Made by a program: the position numbers and the translations under genes. Positions 34,611 through 43,214 of a stretch of DNA of 64,000 nucleotides are shown here, piece after piece (positions within the stretch are counted from its first letter, which is position 1; the number at the start of each line of letters is the position of its first letter). Source of the stretch: Microvirga vignae (GTDB lineage: Bacteria > Pseudomonadota > Alphaproteobacteria > Rhizobiales > Beijerinckiaceae). The notes under the pieces are model-generated. The model was not told the DNA's origin, ran no database searches, and was given only the letters and a program-made list of their open reading frames with translations. Where the stretch lies: assembly GCF_001017175.1 (NCBI RefSeq), contig NZ_LCYG01000014.1, forward strand, positions 62,001 to 126,000, read 5' to 3'.

Positions 34611-35864
34611 GTGACGGACCAGCCCAATTCTTCTCCCGAGACCGAAGCCGCCCGCAAGCTCCTGACCGCTGCGGCGGTGCGCGAGCGGTCGCATCAACTG
34701 CTGGAAGCAGGTCTCGAAGGCCGCTTGCAGCATTTCACGGTCGATCTCGGCCGCCTGGAAGCCTGCGCCGAGGAGGTGGTGGCCACGATCCACGAGGCCT
34801 ACCCTTCTCTCGAGATCCCCTTCCACGCCCGCTGGCGTCATTTCTCGGCAGGAGGGCATGGCCGCTGGGATGCGGTGATGCATGGGGCGCCCTGGACAAA
34901 TGCCGGCGAGATGGCGCGCTCGGCTTTCGACTTGGCAATCGTCTCCGTGCTGCTCGATGCGGGAGCGGGTCCGCAATGGCGCTATCAGGAAGGCCGCACG
35001 GGCGAAACTTATGCTCGCTCAGAAGGCTTGGCCGTCGCGAGCTTCGACATGTTCGTGAGCGGCGCCTTCTCCAGCAGGCCCGAGGACCCCTTCCGCGTCG
35101 ATGCGGATGTGCTGATGGGGCTGACAGCGGAGGATCTGGCCGAGGGCTTCCAGGTTTCGGCCGACAACCCGCTCGTTGGTCTTGAAGGCCGAGCCGCCCT
35201 TCTCAACCGCCTGGGTCGTGTTGTGGCCACGAACCCGGATATCTTCGGACAGGTAGACGATCCCCGCCCCGGCGGCCTCGTCGACGTGCTTGCGGCCACG
35301 GCCGAAGACGATGCCATCAAGGCCACCTCGATCCTGGAGGCACTGCTTAGCCATCTCGGGCCCATCTGGCCCGGCCGGATCACCATGGGCGGCATCGATC
35401 TCGGCGATACCTGGCGCCACCCGCTGGTGGCGACCTCCGATGTCACGAAAGGGCTCATCCCCTTCCATAAGCTGTCTCAATGGCTCTCTTATTCGCTCAT
35501 CGAGCCCCTGGAATGGGCCGGCTACACTGTCACCGATATCAACGGGCTCACAGGCCTGCCGGAATACCGCAACGGAGGGCTTTTCCTCGATATGGGGGTC
35601 ATCGGCCTCAAGAACCCGGATGAGGCCAAACAATCACACGCGGTGGATTCCCCTCTCGTCGTAGAGTGGCGGGCCTTGACGGTTGCCCTTTTGGACCGCA
35701 TTGCCGATCCGATCCGTGCCCGGCTTAAATTGACCGCCGAGGACTTTCCCCTCGCGAAGGTGCTCGAAGGAGGAACCTGGGCGACAGGGCGCAGATTGGC
35801 CAAGGAGAAGCGTGGCGACGGCTCGCCGCCTCTCAGCATTATCAGTGACGGAACGGTGTTTTGA
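34611..35864 (+). CDS. DUF1688 protein, URC4 family (uracil degradation)
   Basis: A 417-residue soluble protein of the DUF1688/URC4 family, recognisable by [55 protein letters not shown] and a C-terminal [15 protein letters not shown]. In yeast, URC4 is required with URC1 for uracil use as a nitrogen source; its chemistry is unresolved. The start is GTG at 34611 with GGAG seven bases upstream; the longer open frame upstream lies over the URC1 gene in another frame. The stop at 35864 is 35 bases from upp. Confidence 0.85.
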   Translation: MTDQPNSSPETEAARKLLTAAAVRERSHQLLEAGLEGRLQHFTVDLGRLEACAEEVVATIHEAYPSLEIPFHARWRHFSAGGHGRWDAVMHGAPWTNAGEMARSAFDLAIVSVLLDAGAGPQWRYQEGRTGETYARSEGLAVASFDMFVSGAFSSRPEDPFRVDADVLMGLTAEDLAEGFQVSADNPLVGLEGRAALLNRLGRVVATNPDIFGQVDDPRPGGLVDVLAATAEDDAIKATSILEALLSHLGPIWPGRITMGGIDLGDTWRHPLVATSDVTKGLIPFHKLSQWLSYSLIEPLEWAGYTVTDINGLTGLPEYRNGGLFLDMGVIGLKNPDEAKQSHAVDSPLVVEWRALTVALLDRIADPIRARLKLTAEDFPLAKVLEGGTWATGRRLAKEKRGDGSPPLSIISDGTVF

Positions 35865-35899
35865 TGAATCAGCATACGACGACCAAGAGAGGAAAGAGC

Positions 35900-36529
35900 A
35901 TGGAAGGCGTGACGGTGGTCGATCATCCGCTGGTTCAGCACAAGCTGACCCTGATGCGGGACAAGCAGCGTTCGACGAAAGGCTTCCGTCAGCTCCTCAA
36001 CGAAATTGGCATGCTCCTCTGCTATGAGGTCACCCGCAACCTGCCCATGGAGCGGATCGAGATCGAGACGCCGCTGACCACGATGGAAGGCGTTCAGATC
36101 GCCGGCAAGAAGCTGGTCTTCGCCCCCATTCTGCGCGCTGGCGTCGGCTTCCTTGACGGCATGCTCACCCTCGTTCCCGCCGCTCGCGTGGCCCATATCG
36201 GCCTCTATCGTGATCCGGAATCGCTCCAGGCGGTGGAATACTATTTCAAGGCTCCGTCCGACCTCGCTGACCGCATGGTGCTGGTGCTCGATCCGATGCT
36301 TGCCACCGCCAACTCGGCCGTGGCCGCCATCGAGCGCCTGAAGGAGCGTGGCGCGAAGGACCTTCGCTTCGTCTGCCTGCTCGCGGCGCCTGAGGGCATC
36401 GAACGCCTGCGCAGCGCTCATCCGGACGTGCATATCTGGACAGCGGCCGTTGATGAGAAGCTCAACGACCACGGCTATATCGTGCCGGGTCTGGGTGACG
36501 CCGGCGACCGTATGTATGGAACGCGCTAA
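35900..36529 (+). CDS. upp: Uracil phosphoribosyltransferase
   Basis: A 209-residue enzyme that makes UMP from uracil and PRPP. Start [22 protein letters not shown] at 35900 has GAGG a few bases upstream and gives the normal length; an ATG at 35864 overlapping the DUF1688 stop would add 12 residues. The PRPP loop reads [11 protein letters not shown], where the common form is DPMLATGGS. Here it follows URC1 and URC4, as URC6 does functionally in yeast, so it may serve degradation as well as salvage. Confidence 0.95.
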   Translation: MEGVTVVDHPLVQHKLTLMRDKQRSTKGFRQLLNEIGMLLCYEVTRNLPMERIEIETPLTTMEGVQIAGKKLVFAPILRAGVGFLDGMLTLVPAARVAHIGLYRDPESLQAVEYYFKAPSDLADRMVLVLDPMLATANSAVAAIERLKERGAKDLRFVCLLAAPEGIERLRSAHPDVHIWTAAVDEKLNDHGYIVPGLGDAGDRMYGTR

Positions 36530-36577
36530 AAGCTAACGCTGTTAGCGCTGTGACTCTGCGAAACATGGATTAGGGCC

Positions 36578-37489
36578 TTGCGCTTCATTGTTGCCGACTG
36601 GGGAACGACCCGCTTTCGTGGCTATCTGATCGAGGACGAAACCATTCTCGATCAGGTCTCGTCGGATGAGGGCGTTTCCGCCCTGCAAAAGGGCCAACAC
36701 CGCGACGTTTTCTTGAAGCATTGCGGGCACTGGCTCGATGTCGAGCCGAATGCCCCGGTGCTGCTCGTCGGCATGGTCGGCAGCCGCGAAGGCTGGGTGG
36801 AAGCACCCTATGCCTCCTGCCCTGCAGGCCCGGCTGAGATCGCGCAAGCGTTGATACCGGTCGATCTCGCCGATGGCCGCAAGGCCCACATCATTCCCGG
36901 CCTTTTTTGCGAGCCTGCTCCCGGCGCAGCCGACGTGATGCGTGGCGAGGAAACACTGGCGCTGGGCGCTGGGGTCGAGAATGGCCTCGTCTGCTCGGCT
37001 GGCACGCATCCCAAATGGATCCTGATGCGCGACGGGCGCATCGAACGCTTCGCCACCTACCTGACAGGCGAGATGTATGCGCTGCTGCGCGAGCACTCCA
37101 TGGTCGGACGCGCCGCCACGGAGCCTTCTGATCAAAAGGGCTTTGACATGGGCCTCGATGCGGCAGAGCGCAATGGCGGCGCTGACGGCACAGCGCGCGT
37201 GGGCCTGCTCCATCTGCTCTTCGGTGCGCGAGCCGCCGTGGTTTCAGGGCGCATGGCGAGCAATCTGCTGACGCCTTATCTCTCCGGCCTCCTCACAGGC
37301 GATGAGATCAACGGCGCTCTTGCGCAATTCGGACGTCCTGCCTCCGTCACCATTCTCGCTGATCAAGCCCGCGCGGATCTTTATGCGCACGCGCTCGCGC
37401 GCCACGGCATCAAGACGGAACTCAAGAACCCTAAGCAGGCGCTGCTTGCCGGCCTAGCGCGGATCGTGCGCCAGCATTCTCAGAGCTAA
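36578..37489 (+). CDS. 2-dehydro-3-deoxygalactonokinase family protein (DgoK-like)
   Basis: A 303-residue sugar-acid kinase of the DgoK family. The N-terminal FIVADWGTTRFRGYLI is the ASKHA phosphate-1 motif, and LVGMVGSREGWVEAPY, MRGEETLALG and HPKWILMRDGRI are family hallmarks. Known members phosphorylate 2-keto-3-deoxy-galactonate. No aldolase or dehydratase partner is in the window, so the substrate here is open. The likely start is TTG at 36578, the only candidate after an in-frame stop. It lies 48 bases after upp and may share its transcript. Confidence 0.83.
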   Translation: MRFIVADWGTTRFRGYLIEDETILDQVSSDEGVSALQKGQHRDVFLKHCGHWLDVEPNAPVLLVGMVGSREGWVEAPYASCPAGPAEIAQALIPVDLADGRKAHIIPGLFCEPAPGAADVMRGEETLALGAGVENGLVCSAGTHPKWILMRDGRIERFATYLTGEMYALLREHSMVGRAATEPSDQKGFDMGLDAAERNGGADGTARVGLLHLLFGARAAVVSGRMASNLLTPYLSGLLTGDEINGALAQFGRPASVTILADQARADLYAHALARHGIKTELKNPKQALLAGLARIVRQHSQS

Positions 37490-37518
37490 GCGCTCAACTC
37501 CCACTCAGGTCAAAGCTC

Positions 37519-38901
37519 ATGCCTCATCCTCTCCTTGCCACGTCTACTGAGAACTCGCTTCCGATCTGGCTCGTGACAGAGAGCACGTGGAACACCGTTT
37601 CCGCGCAACTGCCGAAGGTGGCGCAAGGCTTTGCGAAGGCTCAGGGGTTCGAAGGAAAGACTGGAAGCCATTGCTTACTGCCAGACATGGACGGCAACCT
37701 GTTCGGCGTGGCCTTCGGCCTTGCTAATGACGACGCCAAGCGACGCGATCTTTTCGCCGTCGGTAAGCTGCCGACGATTCTGCCGGACGGCATCTATCGT
37801 TTCGAAACCGACGCACCGGATGCGACGCTTGCCGCGCTTGCATGGATCTTGGGCTCCTACAGCTTCACCCGGTATCGCAAGCGCAACGACAAATCCGTTC
37901 GCCTCGTCGTGCCGAAGGGCATCGATGCGGAAGAGGTGACGCGCATCGCCAATGCAGTCTTCCGCAGCCGCGATCTCGTCAACACCCCGACAAGCGATCT
38001 CGGACCGGACGGCATCGAGGCTGCCGCACGCCAGATTGCAGAGACCCATGGCGCAACCTTCGCCAGCATTGTCGGAGATGATCTGCTGAAGCAGAATTTT
38101 CCGATGATCCATGCGGTTGGCCGCGCCTCCGCGACGCCGCCGCGCCTAATCGACTTCACCTGGGGCAATGCGAATGCGCCGCGCATTACGCTTGTCGGCA
38201 AAGGCGTAGCCTTTGACACCGGCGGCCTCGACATCAAGCCGTCCTCCTCCATGCTGCTGATGCGCAAGGACATGGGTGGTGCTGCGGCAACGCTCGCGCT
38301 CGCAGACATGATCATGGGCGCGAAGCTTCCTGTGCGCCTGCGCGTGCTCATTCCCGCCGTCGAGAACTCGATCTCGAGCAATGCCTTCCGCCCTGGCGAC
38401 ATTCTCAACAGCCGAAAAGGCATCACGGTCGAGATCGGCAATACGGACGCAGAAGGCCGTCTCATTCTGGCCGATGCGCTGGCGCTGGCGGATGAGGAGA
38501 GGCCGGATCTCATCGTCGATTTCGCGACACTCACGGGCGCGGCCCGCGTGGCGCTCGGCCCCGAGCTTCCGCCTTTCTACACGGATGACGAGGATATCGC
38601 CGCCGAGATCACCCGCACCGGCATGGAAGTGAACGATCCCGTGTGGCGCATGCCGCTGTGGTCTCCCTACATGAGCCAGCTCGATTCGAAATACGCCGAC
38701 ATGAACAACACGGGCGGTCCCATGGCTGGCTCCATCACGGCAGCCCTCTTCCTGCACCGCTTCGTGTCCGAGGCCAAGGCGCATGTGCATTTCGACATCT
38801 TCGCCTGGAACAATTCCACTCGCCCTGCCCGCCCTGAAGGTGGCGAGGTCCAAGCCGCGCGCCTGATGTATGCCCTCCTGAAAAAGCGCTACGCTTCTTA
38901 A
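37519..38901 (+). CDS. M17 family leucyl aminopeptidase
   Basis: A 460-residue cytosolic metallo-aminopeptidase. The two-metal centre and catalytic residues lie in GKGVAFDTGGLDIKPSS, MRKDMGGAAA and the family signature NTDAEGRL. The N-terminal macro-like domain is divergent from PepA. It removes N-terminal residues from peptides and could process oligopeptides taken up by the Yej system, which is only a guess. The ATG at 37519 follows the DgoK gene by 29 bases. Confidence 0.92.
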   Translation: MPHPLLATSTENSLPIWLVTESTWNTVSAQLPKVAQGFAKAQGFEGKTGSHCLLPDMDGNLFGVAFGLANDDAKRRDLFAVGKLPTILPDGIYRFETDAPDATLAALAWILGSYSFTRYRKRNDKSVRLVVPKGIDAEEVTRIANAVFRSRDLVNTPTSDLGPDGIEAAARQIAETHGATFASIVGDDLLKQNFPMIHAVGRASATPPRLIDFTWGNANAPRITLVGKGVAFDTGGLDIKPSSSMLLMRKDMGGAAATLALADMIMGAKLPVRLRVLIPAVENSISSNAFRPGDILNSRKGITVEIGNTDAEGRLILADALALADEERPDLIVDFATLTGAARVALGPELPPFYTDDEDIAAEITRTGMEVNDPVWRMPLWSPYMSQLDSKYADMNNTGGPMAGSITAALFLHRFVSEAKAHVHFDIFAWNNSTRPARPEGGEVQAARLMYALLKKRYAS

Positions 38902-38976
38902 AGGATAGAGGCAGAGACAGGTTGCATCGTTCGGTACGAAGCCGAATAATACGGGTCCGTAACAAACGGTGCGGCC

Positions 38977-39321
38977 ATGTCTGTCGAGTTGCGTGCTCTT
39001 CAACCCTTAAAACTCTGGCACGATGTGCACCTTGACCTCATGCACCAAGGCGGCGACCTCTCCTCCGGCCAGATCGCCATGCTGCCGACGATCTATCTCG
39101 ACGCCCCCCACATACGGGGCGCGGTCTCGCCAAGAAACTCAATGTGACGAAGCCCGTCATCACGCGCGCTCGATAGCTTAGGCAAGCTCGACCTTGTCTG
39201 CCGTCGCCGGGATGAGGCGGATCGGCGCAACGTGATCATCCAGCGCACGGTCGCTGGCGCTTTGGCTGTGGAACGGCTAGGAGACACCATCACTGCCCGT
39301 GCCAAGGAGTTGCCTCGATGA
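38977..39321 (+). pseudogene. MarR family regulator, broken by two frameshifts
   Basis: Three adjoining frame segments read as one MarR-type protein: MSVELRALQPLKLWHDVHLDL...GQIAMLPTIYLDAP, then PPHTGRGLAKKLNVTKPVITRA in the next frame, then LDSLGKLDLVCRRRDEADRRN back in the first frame to the stop at 39321. The winged-helix recognition region (LAKKLNVTKPVITRALDSLGK) is split. The first shift falls in a run of six C at 39104-39109, the second in the CGCGCG of 39162-39168. The shifts compensate, and the final stop overlaps the NlpC gene in ATGA, so the gene was intact recently. A sequencing error at these sites is the alternative. Confidence 0.8.
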
Positions 39322-40166
39322 GTTTCGACCGCCGCATTACCCCCTTCCGCGCCGATTTGGCCGATGAAAGACTGCGCGGTCAGGTCGAGGCCGAGCGCTT
39401 CACGAGCGGAACAGTAAAGCGCGTTACCGCCTCCTTCGCCCCCCTCCATCGCCATCCCTCGCGGGAAGCGCCCGTCGACACGCAGGCGATCTTCGGAGAG
39501 TCTGTCACCGTTTACGACGAGCATGAGGGCTGGGCCTGGGTGCAGTTGCACGACGACGGCTATGTGGGTTATCTGCCGAGTGTCGTGCTTGGCGAGTCTG
39601 GACTGCAGGCGACGCACAGGGTCGCGGCCATTCGCACTTTCATCTATCCGGGCCCCAACCTGAAGCTGCCCCACACGGACCTTCTGACCATGAACTCGAA
39701 GGTTTCCGTCGTGGGCACGCAGGGCGATTACGCACAGCTTGCCGATGGCGGTTGGGTCTATGCTGCCCACCTCGCCGCTGTCGATGCGCGTGAGGCTGAT
39801 TATGTGAGCGTGGCCGTGCGCTTCCTGCACACGCCTTATCTCTGGGGTGGAAAGACAAGCCTCGGGATCGACTGCTCCGGTCTCGCGCAGACCGGTTTGA
39901 CCGCAGCGGGCATCAAGGCGCCGCGTGACACCGACATGCAGGAGAGAGAGCTCGGCACTGCCATCGACGTGAAGCCCGACCTCGGCGGATTGCGCCGAGG
40001 CGACTTGGTATTCTGGAAAGGCCATGTAGGCCTGATGGTCGATGACACGAACTTCATTCACGCCACCGGCCACAGCATGACCGTGATGATCGAACCGCTG
40101 TCTGTCGCGGAGGAGCGCATCCGCCGGACGAGCTACGGCCCGATCAGCTCGATCAAGCGCCTGTAG
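39318..40166 (+). CDS. NlpC/P60 family peptidase with SH3-like domain
   Basis: A 282-residue C40 cysteine peptidase. An N-terminal SH3b-like region (VTVYDEHEGWAWVQLHDDGYVGYLP) precedes the catalytic domain: the nucleophile in GIDCSGLAQTGL, the histidine in GHVGLMVDD and a further histidine in FIHATGH. Family enzymes cleave peptide bonds in peptidoglycan stem peptides. No signal peptide is seen, so it probably acts in the cytoplasm on recycled muropeptides. The start overlaps the MarR pseudogene stop. Confidence 0.9.
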   Translation: MSFDRRITPFRADLADERLRGQVEAERFTSGTVKRVTASFAPLHRHPSREAPVDTQAIFGESVTVYDEHEGWAWVQLHDDGYVGYLPSVVLGESGLQATHRVAAIRTFIYPGPNLKLPHTDLLTMNSKVSVVGTQGDYAQLADGGWVYAAHLAAVDAREADYVSVAVRFLHTPYLWGGKTSLGIDCSGLAQTGLTAAGIKAPRDTDMQERELGTAIDVKPDLGGLRRGDLVFWKGHVGLMVDDTNFIHATGHSMTVMIEPLSVAEERIRRTSYGPISSIKRL

Positions 40167-40172
40167 TCTCCG

Positions 40173-40940
40173 ATGAGCTATCTGCCCGATCTGTCCGTTC
40201 TGCTCGTGGCAGGTTTTGGGGTCTTTCTCATCGCCTTCATGAAGGGCGCCTTCGGCGGCGGGCTCGCCATTGTCGGCATCCCCGTTCTGTCGCTGGTGAT
40301 GGACCCTATCAGCGCCGGAGCAGTGCTCGCGCCGCTCTTCGTGCTGATGGATGTGGCAGCGCTCTATTATTGGCGGCCGAGCACATGGTCGAAGATCGAC
40401 TTAGCGCTGCTCCTCCCCGGTCTTGCCTGTGGCACGGCCATTGGCTTCCTGCTGTTGAAGGTAATCGACAGAAGCATGGTTGCCATCCTCATAGCCACCA
40501 TCACCCTGGCTTTCACGGCATTGTGGTTTCGTGGTGGCGGCAGGATCGTGCAGCGGCCGCGCTCCAAGATCAAAGCCGTGATCGCAGGAACGGCATCGGG
40601 CGTTTCATCCATGATGGCGCATTCCGGCGGCCCGCCCCTCGCGATGTATCTTCTGCCGCTCGGGCTCCCCAAAGCTGTCTATGCCGGAACGAGCAGCAGT
40701 TTCTTTGCAGCAGGCAATCTGATGAAAGCTCTGCCGTGGCTGGCGCTTGCAAAACCAAGCACCGAGCTTTGGACACTGATGGGATTGTGCCTGCCAATCA
40801 TCCCACTGGGTGTATGGGCCGGATACGCCTTGCATGAGCGCCTGGACCATAAGCAGCTCTACCGCCTCTGCTACGCCCTTCTCACCGTGACAGCATTCAA
40901 GCTGCTGTGGGATGGCATGCGTGGCTATGGGGTGTTCTAA
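40173..40940 (+). CDS. TSUP family transporter (TauE/SafE-like)
   Basis: A 255-residue membrane protein with about eight transmembrane helices and the internal two-fold repeat of the TauE/SafE family. Marker segments are FMKGAFGGGLAIVGIPVLSL and MMAHSGGPPLAMYLLPLGLPK. Members export sulfite, sulfonates or related organic anions. The substrate here is unknown. It begins six bases after the NlpC gene and ends 13 bases from the convergent GhrA-like gene. Confidence 0.88.
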   Translation: MSYLPDLSVLLVAGFGVFLIAFMKGAFGGGLAIVGIPVLSLVMDPISAGAVLAPLFVLMDVAALYYWRPSTWSKIDLALLLPGLACGTAIGFLLLKVIDRSMVAILIATITLAFTALWFRGGGRIVQRPRSKIKAVIAGTASGVSSMMAHSGGPPLAMYLLPLGLPKAVYAGTSSSFFAAGNLMKALPWLALAKPSTELWTLMGLCLPIIPLGVWAGYALHERLDHKQLYRLCYALLTVTAFKLLWDGMRGYGVF

Positions 40941-40952
40941 CACTCCACACCC

Positions 40953-41894
40953 TCAATAGCCCCGCACCCGATCCACCAGGTTCTCGAACGGCTCTCCTGC
41001 CTCGTGGCGCCGGATCTGGTTCGCGATGTAACGCACCGTCGCCTCGGGCTCGCTCGCAGCAGCGTTGTGCGGCGTGATCGTGACACGCGGATTCGTCCAG
41101 AGTGCGGAATCCTCCGGCAGCGGCTCCTTCTCGAACACATCGAGGGTTGCTGCTTTCAGCGTTCCGTCATCGAGGCACGCGAGAATGTCGGCTTCTACCT
41201 GCAAGCCGCCACGGCCCGCATTGATCAGGACAGGACCGCCAAGCCTGCCATCCTGCGCGAGCTTCTGAAACAGGCTGCGGTTGAGAATACCGCGCGTGTC
41301 GGGCGTAAGCGGGATGAGGCTCACCAGAATATCCGTGCATGCAAGAAATTCGTCGAGCCCGCTCTCACCCGAATAAACCTTGAAGCCCTCCACATTCTTC
41401 GGCGTGCGGCTCCAGCCAGCCACGTCGAAGCCCATCATCTTGAGCTTCAACGCAGCATCCTGCCCGAGCACGCCAAAGCCCATGATACCGACGCGCACAT
41501 CCGCCGCAATCGGCGGCGAGCGATCCTGCTCCCAGCGTCTGGCGCGTTGAGCCGCAGCAAAGCGAGCATGATCGCGCAGATACATGAGGCAGTGCATCAC
41601 CACGTATTCGCTCATGCGATGGGTGAGATCGTCCTGCGCCACACGCACGATCGGCGCGTCCGGAAGATCGGGATAGCCCATCAGGTGATCGACGCCGGCA
41701 CCAAGTGAAAAGATAGCCTCGAGATTCGGCAGGTCGTCCAGACTTCCCGGCTTCGGTCCCCAGGTGGCTACATAGCGGATCTTGCTTCTGTCGAAATCCT
41801 CGCCCAGCACCACGATCTCGCGGCCTGGCAAGTGGCGCGTGAAGCGTTCGATCCAGGGCTGCGTTTCCCACGTGACGGCGACGAGCAGGCTCAC
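40953..41894 (-). CDS. Glyoxylate/hydroxypyruvate reductase A-like dehydrogenase
   Basis: A 313-residue D-2-hydroxyacid dehydrogenase of the GhrA type. It has the Rossmann GFGVLGQDAALKLK, and the catalytic residues R in INAGRGGLQ, E in DVFEKEPLP and H in TPHNAAASE. It overlaps deoA by four bases at the end of the nucleoside operon, suggesting a role in reducing a 2-oxo acid or aldehyde-derived product of nucleoside breakdown. That role is inferred; glyoxylate or hydroxypyruvate are the known substrates of the family. Confidence 0.9.
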   Translation of the reverse strand: MSLLVAVTWETQPWIERFTRHLPGREIVVLGEDFDRSKIRYVATWGPKPGSLDDLPNLEAIFSLGAGVDHLMGYPDLPDAPIVRVAQDDLTHRMSEYVVMHCLMYLRDHARFAAAQRARRWEQDRSPPIAADVRVGIMGFGVLGQDAALKLKMMGFDVAGWSRTPKNVEGFKVYSGESGLDEFLACTDILVSLIPLTPDTRGILNRSLFQKLAQDGRLGGPVLINAGRGGLQVEADILACLDDGTLKAATLDVFEKEPLPEDSALWTNPRVTITPHNAAASEPEATVRYIANQIRRHEAGEPFENLVDRVRGY

Positions 41895-43213
41895 GATTTC
41901 GCTCCAATGCGTTCGAGGATCAGCGTTTCAGGTGCAGCCTTCGCATCGCCCAGGGTATAGGCTGCGCGCACCATGCGTTCTGCGGCCTTGGCGGCTTCTT
42001 CGCTGCGCGCATGCACGACGGCGAGCGGGCGATTGGCATCGACCGTCTCACCGATCTCGGCAAGCTGGGTGAGGCCGACCGCGTGGTCGATCGGATCCTG
42101 CGGACGCCTGCGCCCGCCGCCGAGCGCAACAACTGCAACGCCCACATCGCGCGTGGCGATGCTCTGCACGATGCCGGAACGCTCCGCATAGATGGGGTGG
42201 ATCACGGGTGCTGCTCGGAGATGCCCCCCGTGGTTCTCCAGGAAATCGGCAGGACCGCCGAGCGCCGTCACCATGCGCTGGAACACCTCAGCCGCCTTGC
42301 CGGAGGAAATCGCGTTCTCTATCTTCGCCCGCGCCTCATCGATATCAGCGGCGATCTTCCCGAGCACCAGCATCTCGGCGGAAAGCTCCACCGTCACCTC
42401 GTGGAACCGCTTCTCGCGACGACGACCTGTGAGGTAATCGACCGCATACGCCATCTCCACCGCATTGCCGGCGGCTGGAGCGAGAGGCTGATTCATGTCG
42501 GTGAGCAGAGCGCTTGTCGGCAGACCTGCGCCATTGGCAACCAGCACGAGGCTCTCGGCGAGCGCACGTGCATCCTTCGCATTATCCATGAACGCGCCGG
42601 AGCCGAACTTCACATCCATCACGAGGCCCTGAAGGCCAGCGGACAGTTTCTTTGAGAGAATGGATGCGGTGATGAGATCGATGGATTCCACCGTCGCCGT
42701 CACGTCGCGGATGGCATAGAGGCGCTTGTCCGCCGGTGCGAGGTCGGAGGTCTGGCCGATGATGGCGCAGCCGACCTCACGCGTGACACGACGGAAGGTG
42801 TCGATGTCAGGTTGCGTGACGTAGCCCGGAATGGAATCGAACTTGTCGAGCGTACCGCCCGTGTGGCCGAGACCGCGACCGGAAATCATCGGCACATAGC
42901 CGCCGCAGGCCGCAACAGCCGGACCGAGCGCCAGGCTCACCGTGTCGCCCACACCGCCGGTGGAGTGCTTGTCGAGCACAGGACCCGGCAGATCCCATTT
43001 CAGCACCTCGCCCGAATTCACCATGGCCCGCGTGAGTGCCACGCGCTCCGCCACGGAGAGGCCACGGAAGAAGATCGCCATGGCGAAGGAGGCGGCCTGA
43101 CCTTCGGAGACATGGCCCGAGGTGAGACCCTGGATGAAGCTCTCGATCTCGGCGGCATCCAGCGTGTCGCCATTGCGCTTGCGACGGATGATTTCCTGCG
43201 GAAGATGGCTCAT
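41891..43213 (-). CDS. deoA: Thymidine phosphorylase
   Basis: A 440-residue pyrimidine nucleoside phosphorylase, equal in length to E. coli DeoA. The family signature with the phosphate-binding KHSTGGVGDTVSL is present, with SGRGLGHTGGTLDKFDSI. It releases thymine or uracil and deoxyribose 1-phosphate. The start at 43213 (MSHLPQEIIRRKRNG) leaves a one-base gap to the deoC stop; a longer frame to 43264 overlaps deoC. It precedes ghrA. Confidence 0.95.
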   Translation of the reverse strand: MSHLPQEIIRRKRNGDTLDAAEIESFIQGLTSGHVSEGQAASFAMAIFFRGLSVAERVALTRAMVNSGEVLKWDLPGPVLDKHSTGGVGDTVSLALGPAVAACGGYVPMISGRGLGHTGGTLDKFDSIPGYVTQPDIDTFRRVTREVGCAIIGQTSDLAPADKRLYAIRDVTATVESIDLITASILSKKLSAGLQGLVMDVKFGSGAFMDNAKDARALAESLVLVANGAGLPTSALLTDMNQPLAPAAGNAVEMAYAVDYLTGRRREKRFHEVTVELSAEMLVLGKIAADIDEARAKIENAISSGKAAEVFQRMVTALGGPADFLENHGGHLRAAPVIHPIYAERSGIVQSIATRDVGVAVVALGGGRRRPQDPIDHAVGLTQLAEIGETVDANRPLAVVHARSEEAAKAAERMVRAAYTLGDAKAAPETLILERIGAKS

Positions 43214-43214
43214 G

